Positions 47,565-56,829 of a stretch of DNA of 64,000 nucleotides are shown one piece after another. Under the pieces are notes generated by a model. That model was given only the letters and a program-made list of their open reading frames with translations. It searched no databases and was not told the DNA's origin. Each line of letters begins with the position of its first letter. Within the stretch, counting starts at the first letter, position 1. This DNA comes from Sphingomonas sp. G-3-2-10 (GTDB taxonomy: Bacteria > Pseudomonadota > Alphaproteobacteria > Sphingomonadales > Sphingomonadaceae), in the NCBI RefSeq assembly GCF_012927115.1, contig NZ_JABBFY010000001.1, positions 1,984,001-2,048,000 of the forward strand, in the 5' to 3' direction. Both the position numbers and the translations under genes were made by a program.

Positions 47565-48755
47565 ATGCGCAACGCCCTGTTTCTGGCGGCATTCGTGCTG
47601 GCCTTGCCCGCCCTTGCGCAGGAAACCGCGCCCCCGCAACAGGCCGAGAATCCGACGATCGTCGTCACCGGCAAGTCGCTCGCCGACACCGAGCGCGGCA
47701 TTCGCGACTGCATCGCGCGCAATTGCCCGCCCGATCAGGAAGCCGATGCCGTACTTGCCCATGCCGAGAACCAGTTCGTTTCCGGCAAATACAAGGATGC
47801 GCTTGCCACACTGAACCGCGGCACGGGCCGGCTGAAGCGCTTCGGAAAGCAATATCCGGTCGCGGTCTCGGACGTGTTCCGCGCGCGCTCTCGGGTCGCC
47901 GCGCATCTTGGCGAAGGCGACGCCTATCGCAATTCGACGATGGACATGGTCAGCACGCTGCGTTCGGGGCTGGGGCCGGACGACGCCCGCACCCTCGCCG
48001 CGCGCGTCGAGCTGGGCGACAGTTTCGCCGCGTTCGGCCGAACGGCGCTGGCCCTTTCCACCTATAGCGACGTCGCTCGCGACGCCCGCCGGCTCGGCCT
48101 GCCGCGCATCGAAGGCTATGCGATGTTCCGCCGCGCGGCCTTCTTCGCCACGCTGAGCCTCAACCAGCCCGGCGAGTATCGCGACCCGGCCGGAAAGGCG
48201 CTCGATGCGCTGATCGGCAGCAATGTGCCGGAGCATCAGCCCTTCGCCCGCGCCGCGAAGGTGCTGCGCGCGCGGCTGGCCGTGAGGCGCGGCGAGAAGG
48301 TCGACGTCGATGCGCTGATCGCGTCGCTGCGCCTTCCCCAGGTCACCCGCCCCACGCTGCTCTATTACGAGCCGTTCAAGATGGTGGATGTGCCGACCAG
48401 CCAGATCGGCTCGGGCACCCGCATGATGGCGATGAACAATTACGAGGATCAGTGGATCGACGTCAGCTTCTGGATCGCGCCCAATGGCAGCACTACCGAA
48501 GTCGACATCCTTCGCAGTTCGGAAGGCTATGACGGCAGCTGGAGCAAGCCGATCCTCGATTCGATCCGCACGCGCCGCTATGCGCCGCTGAAGCTCGATC
48601 CGTCGGAGCCGGGGCTTCTGCGCGTCGAACGCTATACCTATACCGGCCGCTGGACCCGCACCACCGGCACGCGCATCCGCGTCCGCGATGTGAACGCGCG
48701 GATCGAGATGATCGATCTTTCCGCCGACGAGCCGGCAAAGGCCGCCGCGCAATAA
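47565..48755 (+). CDS. secreted TPR-like protein with TonB-like C-terminal fold
   Basis: 396 residues. Signal peptide MRNALFLAAFVLALPALA. The middle is helical with TPR-like repeats (FVSGKYKDALATLNRGTGRLKRFG; LGDSFAAFGRTALALSTYSDVARDA). The C-terminal 100 residues, DQWIDVSFWIAPNGSTTEVDILRSSEGYDGSWSKPILDSIRTRRYAPL, follow a TonB-C-like beta-alpha-beta pattern. Cys pair RDCIARNCPP. Function is unknown; GGGGAGG lies upstream. Confidence 0.65.
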   Translation: MRNALFLAAFVLALPALAQETAPPQQAENPTIVVTGKSLADTERGIRDCIARNCPPDQEADAVLAHAENQFVSGKYKDALATLNRGTGRLKRFGKQYPVAVSDVFRARSRVAAHLGEGDAYRNSTMDMVSTLRSGLGPDDARTLAARVELGDSFAAFGRTALALSTYSDVARDARRLGLPRIEGYAMFRRAAFFATLSLNQPGEYRDPAGKALDALIGSNVPEHQPFARAAKVLRARLAVRRGEKVDVDALIASLRLPQVTRPTLLYYEPFKMVDVPTSQIGSGTRMMAMNNYEDQWIDVSFWIAPNGSTTEVDILRSSEGYDGSWSKPILDSIRTRRYAPLKLDPSEPGLLRVERYTYTGRWTRTTGTRIRVRDVNARIEMIDLSADEPAKAAAQ

Positions 48756-48822
48756 TCTTGATATCATAATTTCTCCCGCTAGGGTCGGGACAGCCAGCCG
48801 ATTCGGGCCGGGCGGGAGGAAG

Positions 48823-50142
48823 ATGATGTTTCGTGCGCTGGCGATCGCTTTGATCCTGAGCCCCCTGCCCGCGATCGGGCAGACGGTGCCGGCTCCGGCA
48901 CCCGCCGCGCCGGTCGTGGCTTCCGAGCCGCTCAAGGCGCGGCTGGCGGAACTGACCGTGCTGTTCCAGGGCAAGGGCGATTACGAAGCCTATTTCGCGC
49001 CGCCCTTCCGCGCGCAGGTGACGAAGGCGCAGATCGATCAGCTGATCGCGCGGCTGGGCGGGTCGCTCGGTCCGGTCACCGGGGTGGAAAGCGTCACCCT
49101 GCTTTCGCCCTGGGCGGCGGACTTCGTGCTCGGGTTCCGCGACGGCACCGCGACAGGCCGGATCGCGGTCGACCCGAACCCGCCACATCAGGTGCAGGGC
49201 CTGCGTCTCACCGGCGTCACCGCGCGCGCCGCGACGATCGACGCGGTACGCAGCGAGTTGCGCGCCCTGCCCGGCGCGACCGGCTTCACGCTGGCCCGGC
49301 TGGGCGACGGCGCGCCGCAGCTCGTGTCCGCCGACAATGCCGACCGGCCCTTCGCCATCGGATCGGGGTTCAAGCTGGTGATCCTCGCCGAGCTGATCCG
49401 CGCCACCAATGCGGGGGAGCGCAAATGGGACGATATGGTCACGCTCGACGGCAGCCCGCTGCCCGGCGGCGTCTATACCCAGCAGCCCGCGGGTACGCAG
49501 GTCTCGCTGCGCGAGCTGGCGTCGAAGATGATCTCGATCAGCGACAACAGCGCGACCGACATCCTGCTGCGCCATCTCGGCCGTGCGCGTGTCGAAGCGA
49601 TGGTGCGAGTCACCGGGATCGCCGATCCGAAAGGCATGACGCCTTTTCCCTCGACGCTGGAAATCTTCAAGCTGAAGGGCATTCCGGGCCTGGCCGAGCG
49701 CTGGCTGGCGCGCGACGCGAACGGCCGCAGGCTGATGCTCGACGGCGAGATCGCCGCCGCGCCGATCGCCGCGATTTCGACGACGCTGTTCCAGAGCGGC
49801 AAGCCGCTGATGATCGACCGGCTCGAATGGTTCGCGACGCCGGCCGACATGGTGCGCCTGATGGACTGGATCCGCCGCAACAGCGCGAGCGGCGCGGGCG
49901 CGGAGGCGCGCGCGATCCTGGGCATCAATCCCGGCCTCGTCGCGCCCATTGCCGCGCGCTGGAAGAGCGTGGGCTACAAGGGCGGATCGGAGCCGGGCGT
50001 GATCCACATGACCCTGCTGCTCGAAGGCAAGGATGGCAGCTGGTGGGTGCTCACCGGCAGCTGGAACAACCCGGCGGCGGCAGTCGACGATGCACGCTTC
50101 GCCGGCCTGATGTCGAAGGCCGCGGAGCTGGCCGCGCCTTAA
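48823..50142 (+). CDS. class A beta-lactamase-like serine hydrolase with N-terminal domain
   Basis: 439 residues from ATG 48823 (GGGAGGA upstream), signal peptide ending LPAIGQ. About 130 residues of an unassigned alpha/beta domain precede a class A beta-lactamase-type domain: nucleophile Ser in AIGSGFKLVI, SDN motif in MISISDNSATDIL, KTG replaced by YKGGSEPG. The Glu166 region is not obvious, so penicillin hydrolysis is doubtful. Periplasmic serine hydrolase is the safe call. Confidence 0.8.
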   Translation: MMFRALAIALILSPLPAIGQTVPAPAPAAPVVASEPLKARLAELTVLFQGKGDYEAYFAPPFRAQVTKAQIDQLIARLGGSLGPVTGVESVTLLSPWAADFVLGFRDGTATGRIAVDPNPPHQVQGLRLTGVTARAATIDAVRSELRALPGATGFTLARLGDGAPQLVSADNADRPFAIGSGFKLVILAELIRATNAGERKWDDMVTLDGSPLPGGVYTQQPAGTQVSLRELASKMISISDNSATDILLRHLGRARVEAMVRVTGIADPKGMTPFPSTLEIFKLKGIPGLAERWLARDANGRRLMLDGEIAAAPIAAISTTLFQSGKPLMIDRLEWFATPADMVRLMDWIRRNSASGAGAEARAILGINPGLVAPIAARWKSVGYKGGSEPGVIHMTLLLEGKDGSWWVLTGSWNNPAAAVDDARFAGLMSKAAELAAP

Positions 50143-50393
50143 CCCCGCATCCGCAACTGGTGATACCGGCTGCGCGCGGCGATCGCGCTGACCATCGCCA
50201 TCAGCCCGACGCCGATCAGGCCGGCGGGCGCCCAGACCGGCATCTCGCGCCACCAATAGAGCCGCACCAGAGCGACTCCGGCGCCGATCACCGCAAGCGC
50301 GACGCCGCTGCGCCGAAGGCCCAGCGCCACGCCGGCAAGCTCGCGCTGATAGGCGGCGCGCTGGACCGGATCCTTCAAGTCCGGTGGCGTCAT
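50139..50393 (-). CDS. small two-helix membrane protein
   Basis: 84 residues from ATG 50393, sharing one base with the upstream stop (TGATG). N-terminal part is charged (MTPPDLKDPVQRAAYQRELAGVALGLRRSG), followed by two helices, VALAVIGAGVALVRLYW and VWAPAGLIGVGLMAMVSAIAA, and a basic tail. No family is recognised. Co-translated with the TIGR00266 gene. Overlaps the convergent beta-lactamase-like gene by four bases. Confidence 0.6.
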   Translation of the reverse strand: MTPPDLKDPVQRAAYQRELAGVALGLRRSGVALAVIGAGVALVRLYWWREMPVWAPAGLIGVGLMAMVSAIAARSRYHQLRMRG

Positions 50394-51229
50394 CAGCGGT
50401 TGCCGCCGATCAGGTCGCCGATCCCGCCGAGCACCGATCCCTCGCCGCGATTCTGGCCGGTGTACGAGCCCGATGCCGCAACCATCCGCCCGGCAAGGCG
50501 CGAGAAGGGCAGCGACTGGATCCACACATGGCCCGGGCCGCGCAGCCGGGCGAAGAACAGGCCCTCGCCGCCGAACAAGGCGGTCTTCACCCCGCCCGCC
50601 GCGACCAGATCGAAATCGATGCCCGAGGTGTATGCGGCAAGACAGCCGGTATCGACATGAAGTTCCTCGCCCGCCGCCAGATCGCGCTGAACCACGGTGC
50701 CGCCCATCTGGACGAACACCCAGCCATCGCCTTCCAGCTTCTGCATGATGAAGCCTTCGCCGCCGAACAGGCCGGTCATCACCTTGCGCTGGAACTGGAC
50801 GCCGATCGACACGCCCTTGGCGGCGGCGAGGAAGCTGTCCTTCTGGCAGATCAGCCGCCCGCCATAGTCGCTCAGCTTCAGGGGCAGGATCGCGCCCGGC
50901 GTGGGCGACGCAAAGGCCACGCGCGCCTTGCCGCGTCCTTCATGGGTGAAGACGGTGGTGAACAGGCTCTCGCCGGTCACCAGCCGCTTTCCCGCGCCGA
51001 GCAGCTTGTCCATGAACCCGCCGCCCTGCGCGCCGCTGCCGTCGCCGAATACGGTGGTCATGGTGATGCCGGCATCCTTCCACACCATCGCCCCGGCTTC
51101 GGCAACCGCGCTTTCACCGGGGTCAAGCTCGATCTCGACGAACTGGAGCTCCTGCCCCTTGATCTCGAAATCGATGTCGTCCGCGACGCCGGACTGGCGG
51201 TGATGGCTCCAGGGACTGGGGGACGACAT
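50393..51229 (-). CDS. TIGR00266/AIM24 family protein
   Basis: 278 residues from ATG 51229. Typical of the AIM24-like jelly-roll family: DIDFEIKGQELQFVEIELDPGESAVAEAGAMVWKD, GFMDKLLGAGKRLVTGESLFTTVF, GVQFQRKVMTGLFGGEGFIMQKLEGDGWVFVQMGGTV and KTALFGGEGLFFARLRGPGHVWIQSLP. Proposed scaffold or lipid-linked role; function unknown. Sits downstream of GNAT and LysR genes on the minus strand, 32 bases after the GNAT stop. Confidence 0.85.
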   Translation of the reverse strand: MSSPSPWSHHRQSGVADDIDFEIKGQELQFVEIELDPGESAVAEAGAMVWKDAGITMTTVFGDGSGAQGGGFMDKLLGAGKRLVTGESLFTTVFTHEGRGKARVAFASPTPGAILPLKLSDYGGRLICQKDSFLAAAKGVSIGVQFQRKVMTGLFGGEGFIMQKLEGDGWVFVQMGGTVVQRDLAAGEELHVDTGCLAAYTSGIDFDLVAAGGVKTALFGGEGLFFARLRGPGHVWIQSLPFSRLAGRMVAASGSYTGQNRGEGSVLGGIGDLIGGNR

Positions 51230-51261
51230 TGGGAAACTCCGGCTGAAAGGGGAGCCGGTTC

Positions 51262-51801
51262 TTAGCGAACCCAATCCTCGCGCAACAGGCCATAGAGCGT
51301 GGTGTCGCGCACGCCGAGATGGGTTTCCCATTCGGAGCGGAGCAGTCCTTCCAGCGTGAAGCCGAGCTTCTCGAGCAGCGCACGCGAAGGGATATTTTCC
51401 GGATCGGTATCGGCGAACACGCGGCGCTGGCCTTCGGTCACCAGAATATGATCGATCACTCGGCTCACCGCTTCAGGCGCGATGCCCGTCCCCCAATGCG
51501 CACGCGCCAGCATATAGCCGATCTCGGTGACGTTGCCCTGCCGCCGCTCGCCCGCCGCGACGAAGCCGATCGCGGTGCGATCGCCCTTCAGCGTGATCGC
51601 CCAGCAGCGCCATTCGCCGTGGGTCTTCGAGAAATCCTCGCGCGTCTGCTCGATCGTCTCGTGCGGGCCGTGCGACCACCAGCGCATCAGTTCGGGATCG
51701 GCGAAGCTGGGATGCAGCGCCTCGGCATCGCGCAGCGTCCGCGCGCGCAGCTTCAGCCGCTCGGTCGTCAGTACCGGAGTCTTGCGAGCGCTGGCGCTCA
51801 C
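51262..51801 (-). CDS. RimJ/RimL-type GNAT acetyltransferase
   Basis: 179 residues from GTG 51801, whose codon overlaps the LysR stop as GTGA. RimJ/RimL subfamily: VLTTERLKLRARTLRDAEAL, ELMRWWSHGPHETIEQTREDF, GFVAAGERRQGNVTEIGYMLARAHWGTGIAPEAVSRVIDHI and RVFADTDPENIPSRALLEKLGFTLEG. Acetylates protein N-termini or small molecules; the substrate is unknown. Co-transcribed with the regulator upstream. Confidence 0.85.
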   Translation of the reverse strand: MSASARKTPVLTTERLKLRARTLRDAEALHPSFADPELMRWWSHGPHETIEQTREDFSKTHGEWRCWAITLKGDRTAIGFVAAGERRQGNVTEIGYMLARAHWGTGIAPEAVSRVIDHILVTEGQRRVFADTDPENIPSRALLEKLGFTLEGLLRSEWETHLGVRDTTLYGLLREDWVR

Positions 51802-52589
51802 GCCCCCAGCGCTTCGACCAGGGTCTTGACCTTCTTCTGCCGCCACTGCGGCAGCGGCGCGACCAGCCAATAGCCGAGCCGCGACGAACGCGCTTCGCCT
51901 ACCATCGTCACACGGCCCGCCTCGATATCGCCGCGCGCGAGCAGTTCGGGCACGGTCGCCCGGCCCAGCCCCTGCGCGGCAGCGTCGAGCGCGAGACCGG
52001 CATCGGCGACGCGGACGAGCGACCCGGCATCCTCGGCAAGGCAACCCGGCCAGGCGATCGCGGTGTCGATCCCGCCTCCCGGCGCCTCGACCGTGACCAT
52101 GCCGTCGCTTTCCAGCGCTTCGCCTTCATGCTCGCCGGGACCTTCGCCCCAGCGGATCGCGAGATCGAGATTGGCTTCGGTGAAGTCGATCGAATCATCG
52201 GCCGGCACCAGCACGAAGCGGATCTCGCCATCGCCGCGCGCAATCTCGGCCAGCCGCGGCATCAGCCATTTGGCGGTCAGATCGCGCGGGGCGGCGATGG
52301 TAAGCGATTTGGACGATTGCCCGGCCTGCATCGCGCGGACCGATTCCTCGAACTGGAGGAAGCCCGCGCGCAACGCTGCGAGGCCCGCTTCGCCTTCCGG
52401 CGTCAGTTCCAGCCCCTTTGTGGTGCGGCGGAACAGGACGACGCCCAGCGTATCCTCCAGCGCGCGGATCTGCTGACCCACGGCCGCCGGAGTCACCGCC
52501 AGTTCGTCCGCCGCGCGGGTGAACGACAGATGCCGCGCGGCTGCGTCGAGCACGCGCAGGCCGTTCAGGGGAAGATGGGTCCGCTTCAT
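51798..52589 (-). CDS. LysR family regulator, GcvA-like
   Basis: 263 residues, somewhat shorter than the usual 295-310 LysR length because the effector domain is truncated at the C-terminus. The GcvA-type helix-turn-helix is LPLNGLRVLDAAARHLSFTRAADELAVTPAAVGQQIRALEDTLGVVLFRR. The effector domain has SLTIAAPRDLTAKWLMPRLAEI and DLAIRWGEGPG. The target is not known; the only co-directed neighbour in overlap is the GNAT gene. Confidence 0.85.
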   Translation of the reverse strand: MKRTHLPLNGLRVLDAAARHLSFTRAADELAVTPAAVGQQIRALEDTLGVVLFRRTTKGLELTPEGEAGLAALRAGFLQFEESVRAMQAGQSSKSLTIAAPRDLTAKWLMPRLAEIARGDGEIRFVLVPADDSIDFTEANLDLAIRWGEGPGEHEGEALESDGMVTVEAPGGGIDTAIAWPGCLAEDAGSLVRVADAGLALDAAAQGLGRATVPELLARGDIEAGRVTMVGEARSSRLGYWLVAPLPQWRQKKVKTLVEALGA

Positions 52590-52610
52590 ATCGTCAGCCC
52601 CCTAGCCCAG

Positions 52611-52640
52611 CGTTCGTTTCGAGCGAAGTCGAGAAACACT
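52611..52640. repeat. half copy of palindromic repeat family C
   Basis: GCGTTCGTTTCGAGCGAAGT and the following CGAGAAAC match one arm of the repeat at 36967-37023. The opposite arm is missing. It lies between the LysR start and the apaG stop. Confidence 0.6.
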
Positions 52641-52668
52641 TGGCACCGCGCAAGCTTCCCGACTGTGT

Positions 52669-53067
52669 TCATCCGATCACAGCCGGCGCCAGCAGCGCGA
52701 ACTTGGGGATCGCCACGTCGAATTCCGATCCATCCTCTCCGACCATGCGGTAGCTTCCCTGCATGTGCCCGGTGGGAGTCGCCAGCGGGCAGCCCGAAAC
52801 ATAGTCGAAGCTGGCGCCCGGCGCGATCATCGGCTGTTCGCCGACCACGCCTTCGCCCTCCACCGAATGCCGGTGTCCGCGCCCGTCGGTGATGATCCAG
52901 TGGCGAGTCAGCAGCTGGACGGCCATCGGCCCGTCATTCTCGATGCGGATATGATAGGCCCAGAACCAGCGGCCGCGATCGGGTTCGGACTGTTCGGGCA
53001 AATACGACACCGCGACCCGCACGGTGATACCGCGCGTCTCGCTCTCCTCGTTGAAGAGCGCCTTCAT
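52669..53067 (-). CDS. apaG: ApaG/CorD family protein
   Basis: 132 residues from ATG 53067, two bases after the metZ stop. The ApaG fibronectin-III-like domain: ITVRVAVSYLPEQS, RWFWAYHIRIENDGPMAVQLLTRHWIITD, EGEGVVGEQPMIAPGASFDYVSGCPLATPTGHMQGSY. Associated with Co2+ resistance and ApaH regulation in enterics; role here unknown. Almost certainly co-translated with metZ. Confidence 0.94.
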   Translation of the reverse strand: MKALFNEESETRGITVRVAVSYLPEQSEPDRGRWFWAYHIRIENDGPMAVQLLTRHWIITDGRGHRHSVEGEGVVGEQPMIAPGASFDYVSGCPLATPTGHMQGSYRMVGEDGSEFDVAIPKFALLAPAVIG

Positions 53068-53069
53068 GA

Positions 53070-54275
53070 TCACAGGCCGACGGCCTTCAGCGCCTGATCG
53101 AGATCGGAGATCAGGTCCTCGGGGTCCTCCAGGCCGACATTGAGCCGCAGCATCCCTTCGCTCACGCCCATTTCGACGCGCTTTTCCTCGGTCACGCCGG
53201 CATGGGTGGTCGAGGCGGGATGCGTCATCAGCGAGCGCGAGTCGCCGATATTGTTCGAGATGTCGATCAGGCCGAGCGCGTCGAGCAGGCCGTGCGCCTG
53301 GGTGCGGCCTTCGACTTCGAACGCGAAGATCGGGCCACAGGCGTCCATCTGGCTCATCGCCAGATTGTGCTGCGGGTGGCTCGGCAGGCCGGGATGGAGA
53401 ATGCGCGGCACGCGGCCTTCGAGGAACTTGCCGACCTTCAGCGAATTCTCGCTCTGGCGGCGGATGCGCAGGTCGAGCGTCTCCAGGCCCTTGAGCACCA
53501 CCCAGGCATTGAACGCGCTGAGCGTCGGCCCGGTGTTGCGGGTGAAGGGCAACAGCGTGTTGTCGATGAAATCCTGCGTTCCGCAGACGGCGCCCGCGAG
53601 CACGCGGCCCTGCCCGTCCATCATCTTGGTCGCGGAATAGGCGGTCACGTCCGCACCAAGCTCCATCGGACGCTGCAGCGCGGGCGTGGCGAAGGCATTG
53701 TCGACCACGCTGAGGATGCCGTTGTCGCGCGCGATGCCGCACACTGCGCGAAGGTCCACCACGTCCATCGTCGGGTTGGCCGGAGTTTCGAAGAAGAACA
53801 GCTTCGTGTTCGGCTGGATCGCATCCTGGAACTGCTGCGGATCGCGCGCATCGACGATGGTCACGCCGATCCCGAATTTGGGCAGCAGCGTATCGGTCAG
53901 CCAGCGGCACGATCCGAAGGCGGCGCGGCCCGCGACGATATGGTCGCCGGTTTCGAGCTGGCACAGGAGCACCGCGGTCATCGCCGCCATGCCGGTCGCC
54001 ATCGTGCGGCACGCCTCGGCGCCTTCGAGCAGCGCGATGCGCTCCTCAAGCATCTGCACCGTCGGGTTCTGAAGCCGGGAATAGGTCATGCCGACCTGGT
54101 CGCCAGAGAAGCGCGCGGCGGCATCGCCCGCGCAATCATAGGCATAGCCCGAGGTGAGGAAGATCGCCTCGCTGGTCTCGCCAAACTCGGAACGCGCGGT
54201 TCCGCCGCGGATCGCCCGGGTTGCAGGCTTCCAGTTCTGGGTGACGCTACGGTCCTGTCCGGTATGACGCTTCAT
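53070..54275 (-). CDS. metZ: O-succinylhomoserine sulfhydrylase
   Basis: 401 residues, Cys/Met metabolism PLP family. Forms homocysteine directly from O-succinylhomoserine and sulfide. N-terminal NWKPATRAIRGGTARSEFGETSEAIFLTSGYAYDCAGDAAARFSG is typical of MetZ; MTYSRLQNPTVQMLEERIALLEGAEA follows; the PLP Lys is in VTAYSATKMMDGQGRV. The plus-strand open frame running opposite is a shadow. First gene of metZ-apaG. Confidence 0.93.
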   Translation of the reverse strand: MKRHTGQDRSVTQNWKPATRAIRGGTARSEFGETSEAIFLTSGYAYDCAGDAAARFSGDQVGMTYSRLQNPTVQMLEERIALLEGAEACRTMATGMAAMTAVLLCQLETGDHIVAGRAAFGSCRWLTDTLLPKFGIGVTIVDARDPQQFQDAIQPNTKLFFFETPANPTMDVVDLRAVCGIARDNGILSVVDNAFATPALQRPMELGADVTAYSATKMMDGQGRVLAGAVCGTQDFIDNTLLPFTRNTGPTLSAFNAWVVLKGLETLDLRIRRQSENSLKVGKFLEGRVPRILHPGLPSHPQHNLAMSQMDACGPIFAFEVEGRTQAHGLLDALGLIDISNNIGDSRSLMTHPASTTHAGVTEEKRVEMGVSEGMLRLNVGLEDPEDLISDLDQALKAVGL

Positions 54276-54356
54276 GCGGATCGCTTTGCGGCGGCAGAGC
54301 GGCCCGCGTCAACCATCCGCTTTCACGCGGATGGCGAGTCGGATATCAACCCGGCC

Positions 54357-55658
54357 ATGTCCGCCCGCCTCAAGGCCCTTGCCGATCGCCCGCTTCTCGT
54401 CGCGTTGCTTGTCGGCATGGCCGCGCAATTGCTGTTCACCGTGCGGCTGGGGATGCCCACCATCCCCTTTTTCGACGAGGAACATTATGTCCCCGCCGCG
54501 CGCGCGCTGATCGCGCTGGAATTCCCCCGCAACACCGAACACCCGCTGGTCGCCAAGCAGATCATCGCCTGGGGCATCCAGCTGTTCGGCGACAATCCGT
54601 TCGGCTGGCGCTTCATGTCGACGCTGGCGGGCACTGCGACGGTCGTGGGCGGCTTCGCCTTCCTGCTGATGCTCACCGGCGCGATGCGGACGGCGGTGAT
54701 CGGCGCGATCCTGCTGATGCTCAACCAGACGCTCTACATTCAGGCGCGGATCGCGATGCTCGACGTGTTTCTCGGCGCGTTCATCGTCTGGGCGCTGGTC
54801 GCGTATCTCTGGTCGATGCAGGCCGGGACGCGCGCGCAGGTGATCCGGCGCTGGGTCGCGGGGAGCGTGCTGCTTGGCCTTGCCGTGGGCGTGAAATGGG
54901 CGGCGATCCCCTATGTCGCGCTGGCCGGGCTGGCGTTCGTCGCCATCCGCCTCCGCGACGTCGTGCGCGCCGGGCAGCCGGTGGAAGCCGTGTTCCGCGG
55001 AAAGGGGCAGCCGCACTGGCAGGGACTCGCCACCATTCCCGGCCTGATGCTGATGGGCGTGGTCAGCATCGCCGTCTATCTCCTCACCTTCCTGCCGGCC
55101 TTCTTCTACGCGTTCGAACCGCTGACCCTGTCGAAGCTGCTGCCCTACCAGGAAGCGATGTACCGGGCGCAGACTCAGATCCTGAGCCACCACACCTATC
55201 AGTCGGACTGGTGGAGCTGGCCGCTGATGATCCGGCCGATGTGGTATCTCTACGAGTACAACCACGGCGCGCAGCGCGGCGTGCTGCTGATCGGCAATCC
55301 GCTGATCATGTGGGGCGGACTGGTCGCGGTAGGCTATTGCCTGTGGGCCTGGCTTCGCACCCGCGCGATCCGGCCGCTGGCGGTGGCGCTGCTATGGATC
55401 GCGTCGCTGGCGATCTACGTCGTGATCCCCAAGTCGCTGGGCTTCTATTATTACTACCACCTCTCCGGCATCTTCATCTGCTTCGCGCTGGCGGTGGCGT
55501 TTCAGCAGTTCGATGCGGGACGGAAGCGCGGTTACGAGGAATGGTTCGCCGCCGCGTCGCTGCTGATGTTCGTCTATTTCTATCCGATCATCTCCGCCGC
55601 GCCGCTCAGCGACGGGCGGGCGTTCGAGAAATGGATGTGGTTCAGCACCTGGCCATGA
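54357..55658 (+). CDS. GT39/PMT-like dolichyl-phosphate-mannose-type glycosyltransferase
   Basis: 433 residues from ATG 54357; the 385-codon upstream extension is antisense to metZ. Multi-pass membrane protein with the PMT-family acidic loop FFDEEHYVPAARAL and the hallmark NTEHPLVAKQII. Hydrophobic helices continue to the end (e.g. GLMLMGVVSIAVYLLTFLPAFFYAF, PLAVALLWIASLAIYVVIP). Uses a polyprenyl-phosphate sugar to glycosylate protein or glycan in the periplasm; the acceptor is unknown. It converges on a GT2-GtrA gene that could supply its donor. Confidence 0.85.
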   Translation: MSARLKALADRPLLVALLVGMAAQLLFTVRLGMPTIPFFDEEHYVPAARALIALEFPRNTEHPLVAKQIIAWGIQLFGDNPFGWRFMSTLAGTATVVGGFAFLLMLTGAMRTAVIGAILLMLNQTLYIQARIAMLDVFLGAFIVWALVAYLWSMQAGTRAQVIRRWVAGSVLLGLAVGVKWAAIPYVALAGLAFVAIRLRDVVRAGQPVEAVFRGKGQPHWQGLATIPGLMLMGVVSIAVYLLTFLPAFFYAFEPLTLSKLLPYQEAMYRAQTQILSHHTYQSDWWSWPLMIRPMWYLYEYNHGAQRGVLLIGNPLIMWGGLVAVGYCLWAWLRTRAIRPLAVALLWIASLAIYVVIPKSLGFYYYYHLSGIFICFALAVAFQQFDAGRKRGYEEWFAAASLLMFVYFYPIISAAPLSDGRAFEKWMWFSTWP

Positions 55659-55710
55659 GGCTTGTTCCTGAACGGCGCCGGCCCGGTCCCGTGTCAGCAA
55701 CGCCGAACGA

Positions 55711-56829
55711 TCAATAACGTCCCCATACGAACCGCGACGACAGCACGAAATTCCACACCGCGCCGACAATGATTCCGATCAGTGCCGATGTCGCCACGCC
55801 GACCGCGCGATAATCGTGGAGGAAGCCGGCAATGCCGACATTGCCGATCAGCCCGACCGCACAGACCAGGCAGAACGAGATCCAGCCGGTAAGCAGTGCG
55901 CGCGGCGTCTTAAGCCGCTGCTCACGATAGGTCAGCGCATTGTTGAGAAAGAAGTTGAACGTCATCGCGACGATCGCCGCCACCGCCTGGGATCGATTGA
56001 AATAGGTCGATACGGTATTATCCCCGCCGATCAGCGCGATCACCCCCAGCACACCCATATGGACGCCGACGCCCAGCGCGCCGATCGCACCGAACATCGC
56101 GAAGCGCACCGGCACGATCTTGCCGAACATCCGGTCATAGAGTGCGATCAGATATTCCAGCGCCACGACATGATCGAGCTTGCTCTCGCCCAGCTCGCGC
56201 GTGCGGAACACATAGGGCAGCTCGAGGAACTTCAGCGGACGCGGGCTCGCGGTCATGATGTCGAGCAGGATCTTGAACCCGATCGCGGAGAGGATCGGCA
56301 CCATCTCGCGCACCACGGCGGCGCGGATCATGAAGAAGCCGCTCATCGGATCGCTCAGATCGGCCTTGAGCACGCGGCGCGAAAGCCTTGTCGCCAAAGC
56401 CGATTTGGCGACGCGATCCTTGTCCCACTCGCCCAGGCCGCCGCCGTCGACGAAGCGCGAGCCGATCGCCACGTCGAGCGCGTCATCGGCTTGCAGCGCG
56501 TCGAGCATCTTCGGCAGCAAGGTCTCGTCATGCTGCATGTCGCCGTCGATCACAGCGACAATCGGCGCGGCGGTGGCGCACATGCCCTCGACACAGGCCG
56601 AGGAAAGACCGCGCCGGCCGATGCGCTGGATCACCCGGACCCGGCTGTCCACCCGGCCCAGTTCGCGCGCGACGTCCGCGGTGCCGTCCGGACTATTGTC
56701 GTCGACGAAGATCGCTTCCCAGTTGCGCCCGGCCAGCGCCACGTCGAGCGCGGCGACCAGCTTGGGCACGTTCGCGCGCTCGTTGAAGGTCGGGATGACG
56801 ACCGCGAGTTCGAGCAGGTCAGGCTTCAC
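55711..56829 (-). CDS. polyprenol-phosphate glycosyltransferase (GT2) fused to GtrA-like membrane domain
   Basis: 372 residues from GTG 56829, overlapping the leuB stop as GTGA. The N-terminal GT2/DPM1-like domain: [66 protein letters not shown]. Then a GtrA-like four-helix domain (about 235-372: [71 protein letters not shown]). It would make polyprenyl-phosphate mannose or glucose and help flip it. Convergent with the GT39 gene. Confidence 0.88.
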   Translation of the reverse strand: MKPDLLELAVVIPTFNERANVPKLVAALDVALAGRNWEAIFVDDNSPDGTADVARELGRVDSRVRVIQRIGRRGLSSACVEGMCATAAPIVAVIDGDMQHDETLLPKMLDALQADDALDVAIGSRFVDGGGLGEWDKDRVAKSALATRLSRRVLKADLSDPMSGFFMIRAAVVREMVPILSAIGFKILLDIMTASPRPLKFLELPYVFRTRELGESKLDHVVALEYLIALYDRMFGKIVPVRFAMFGAIGALGVGVHMGVLGVIALIGGDNTVSTYFNRSQAVAAIVAMTFNFFLNNALTYREQRLKTPRALLTGWISFCLVCAVGLIGNVGIAGFLHDYRAVGVATSALIGIIVGAVWNFVLSSRFVWGRY

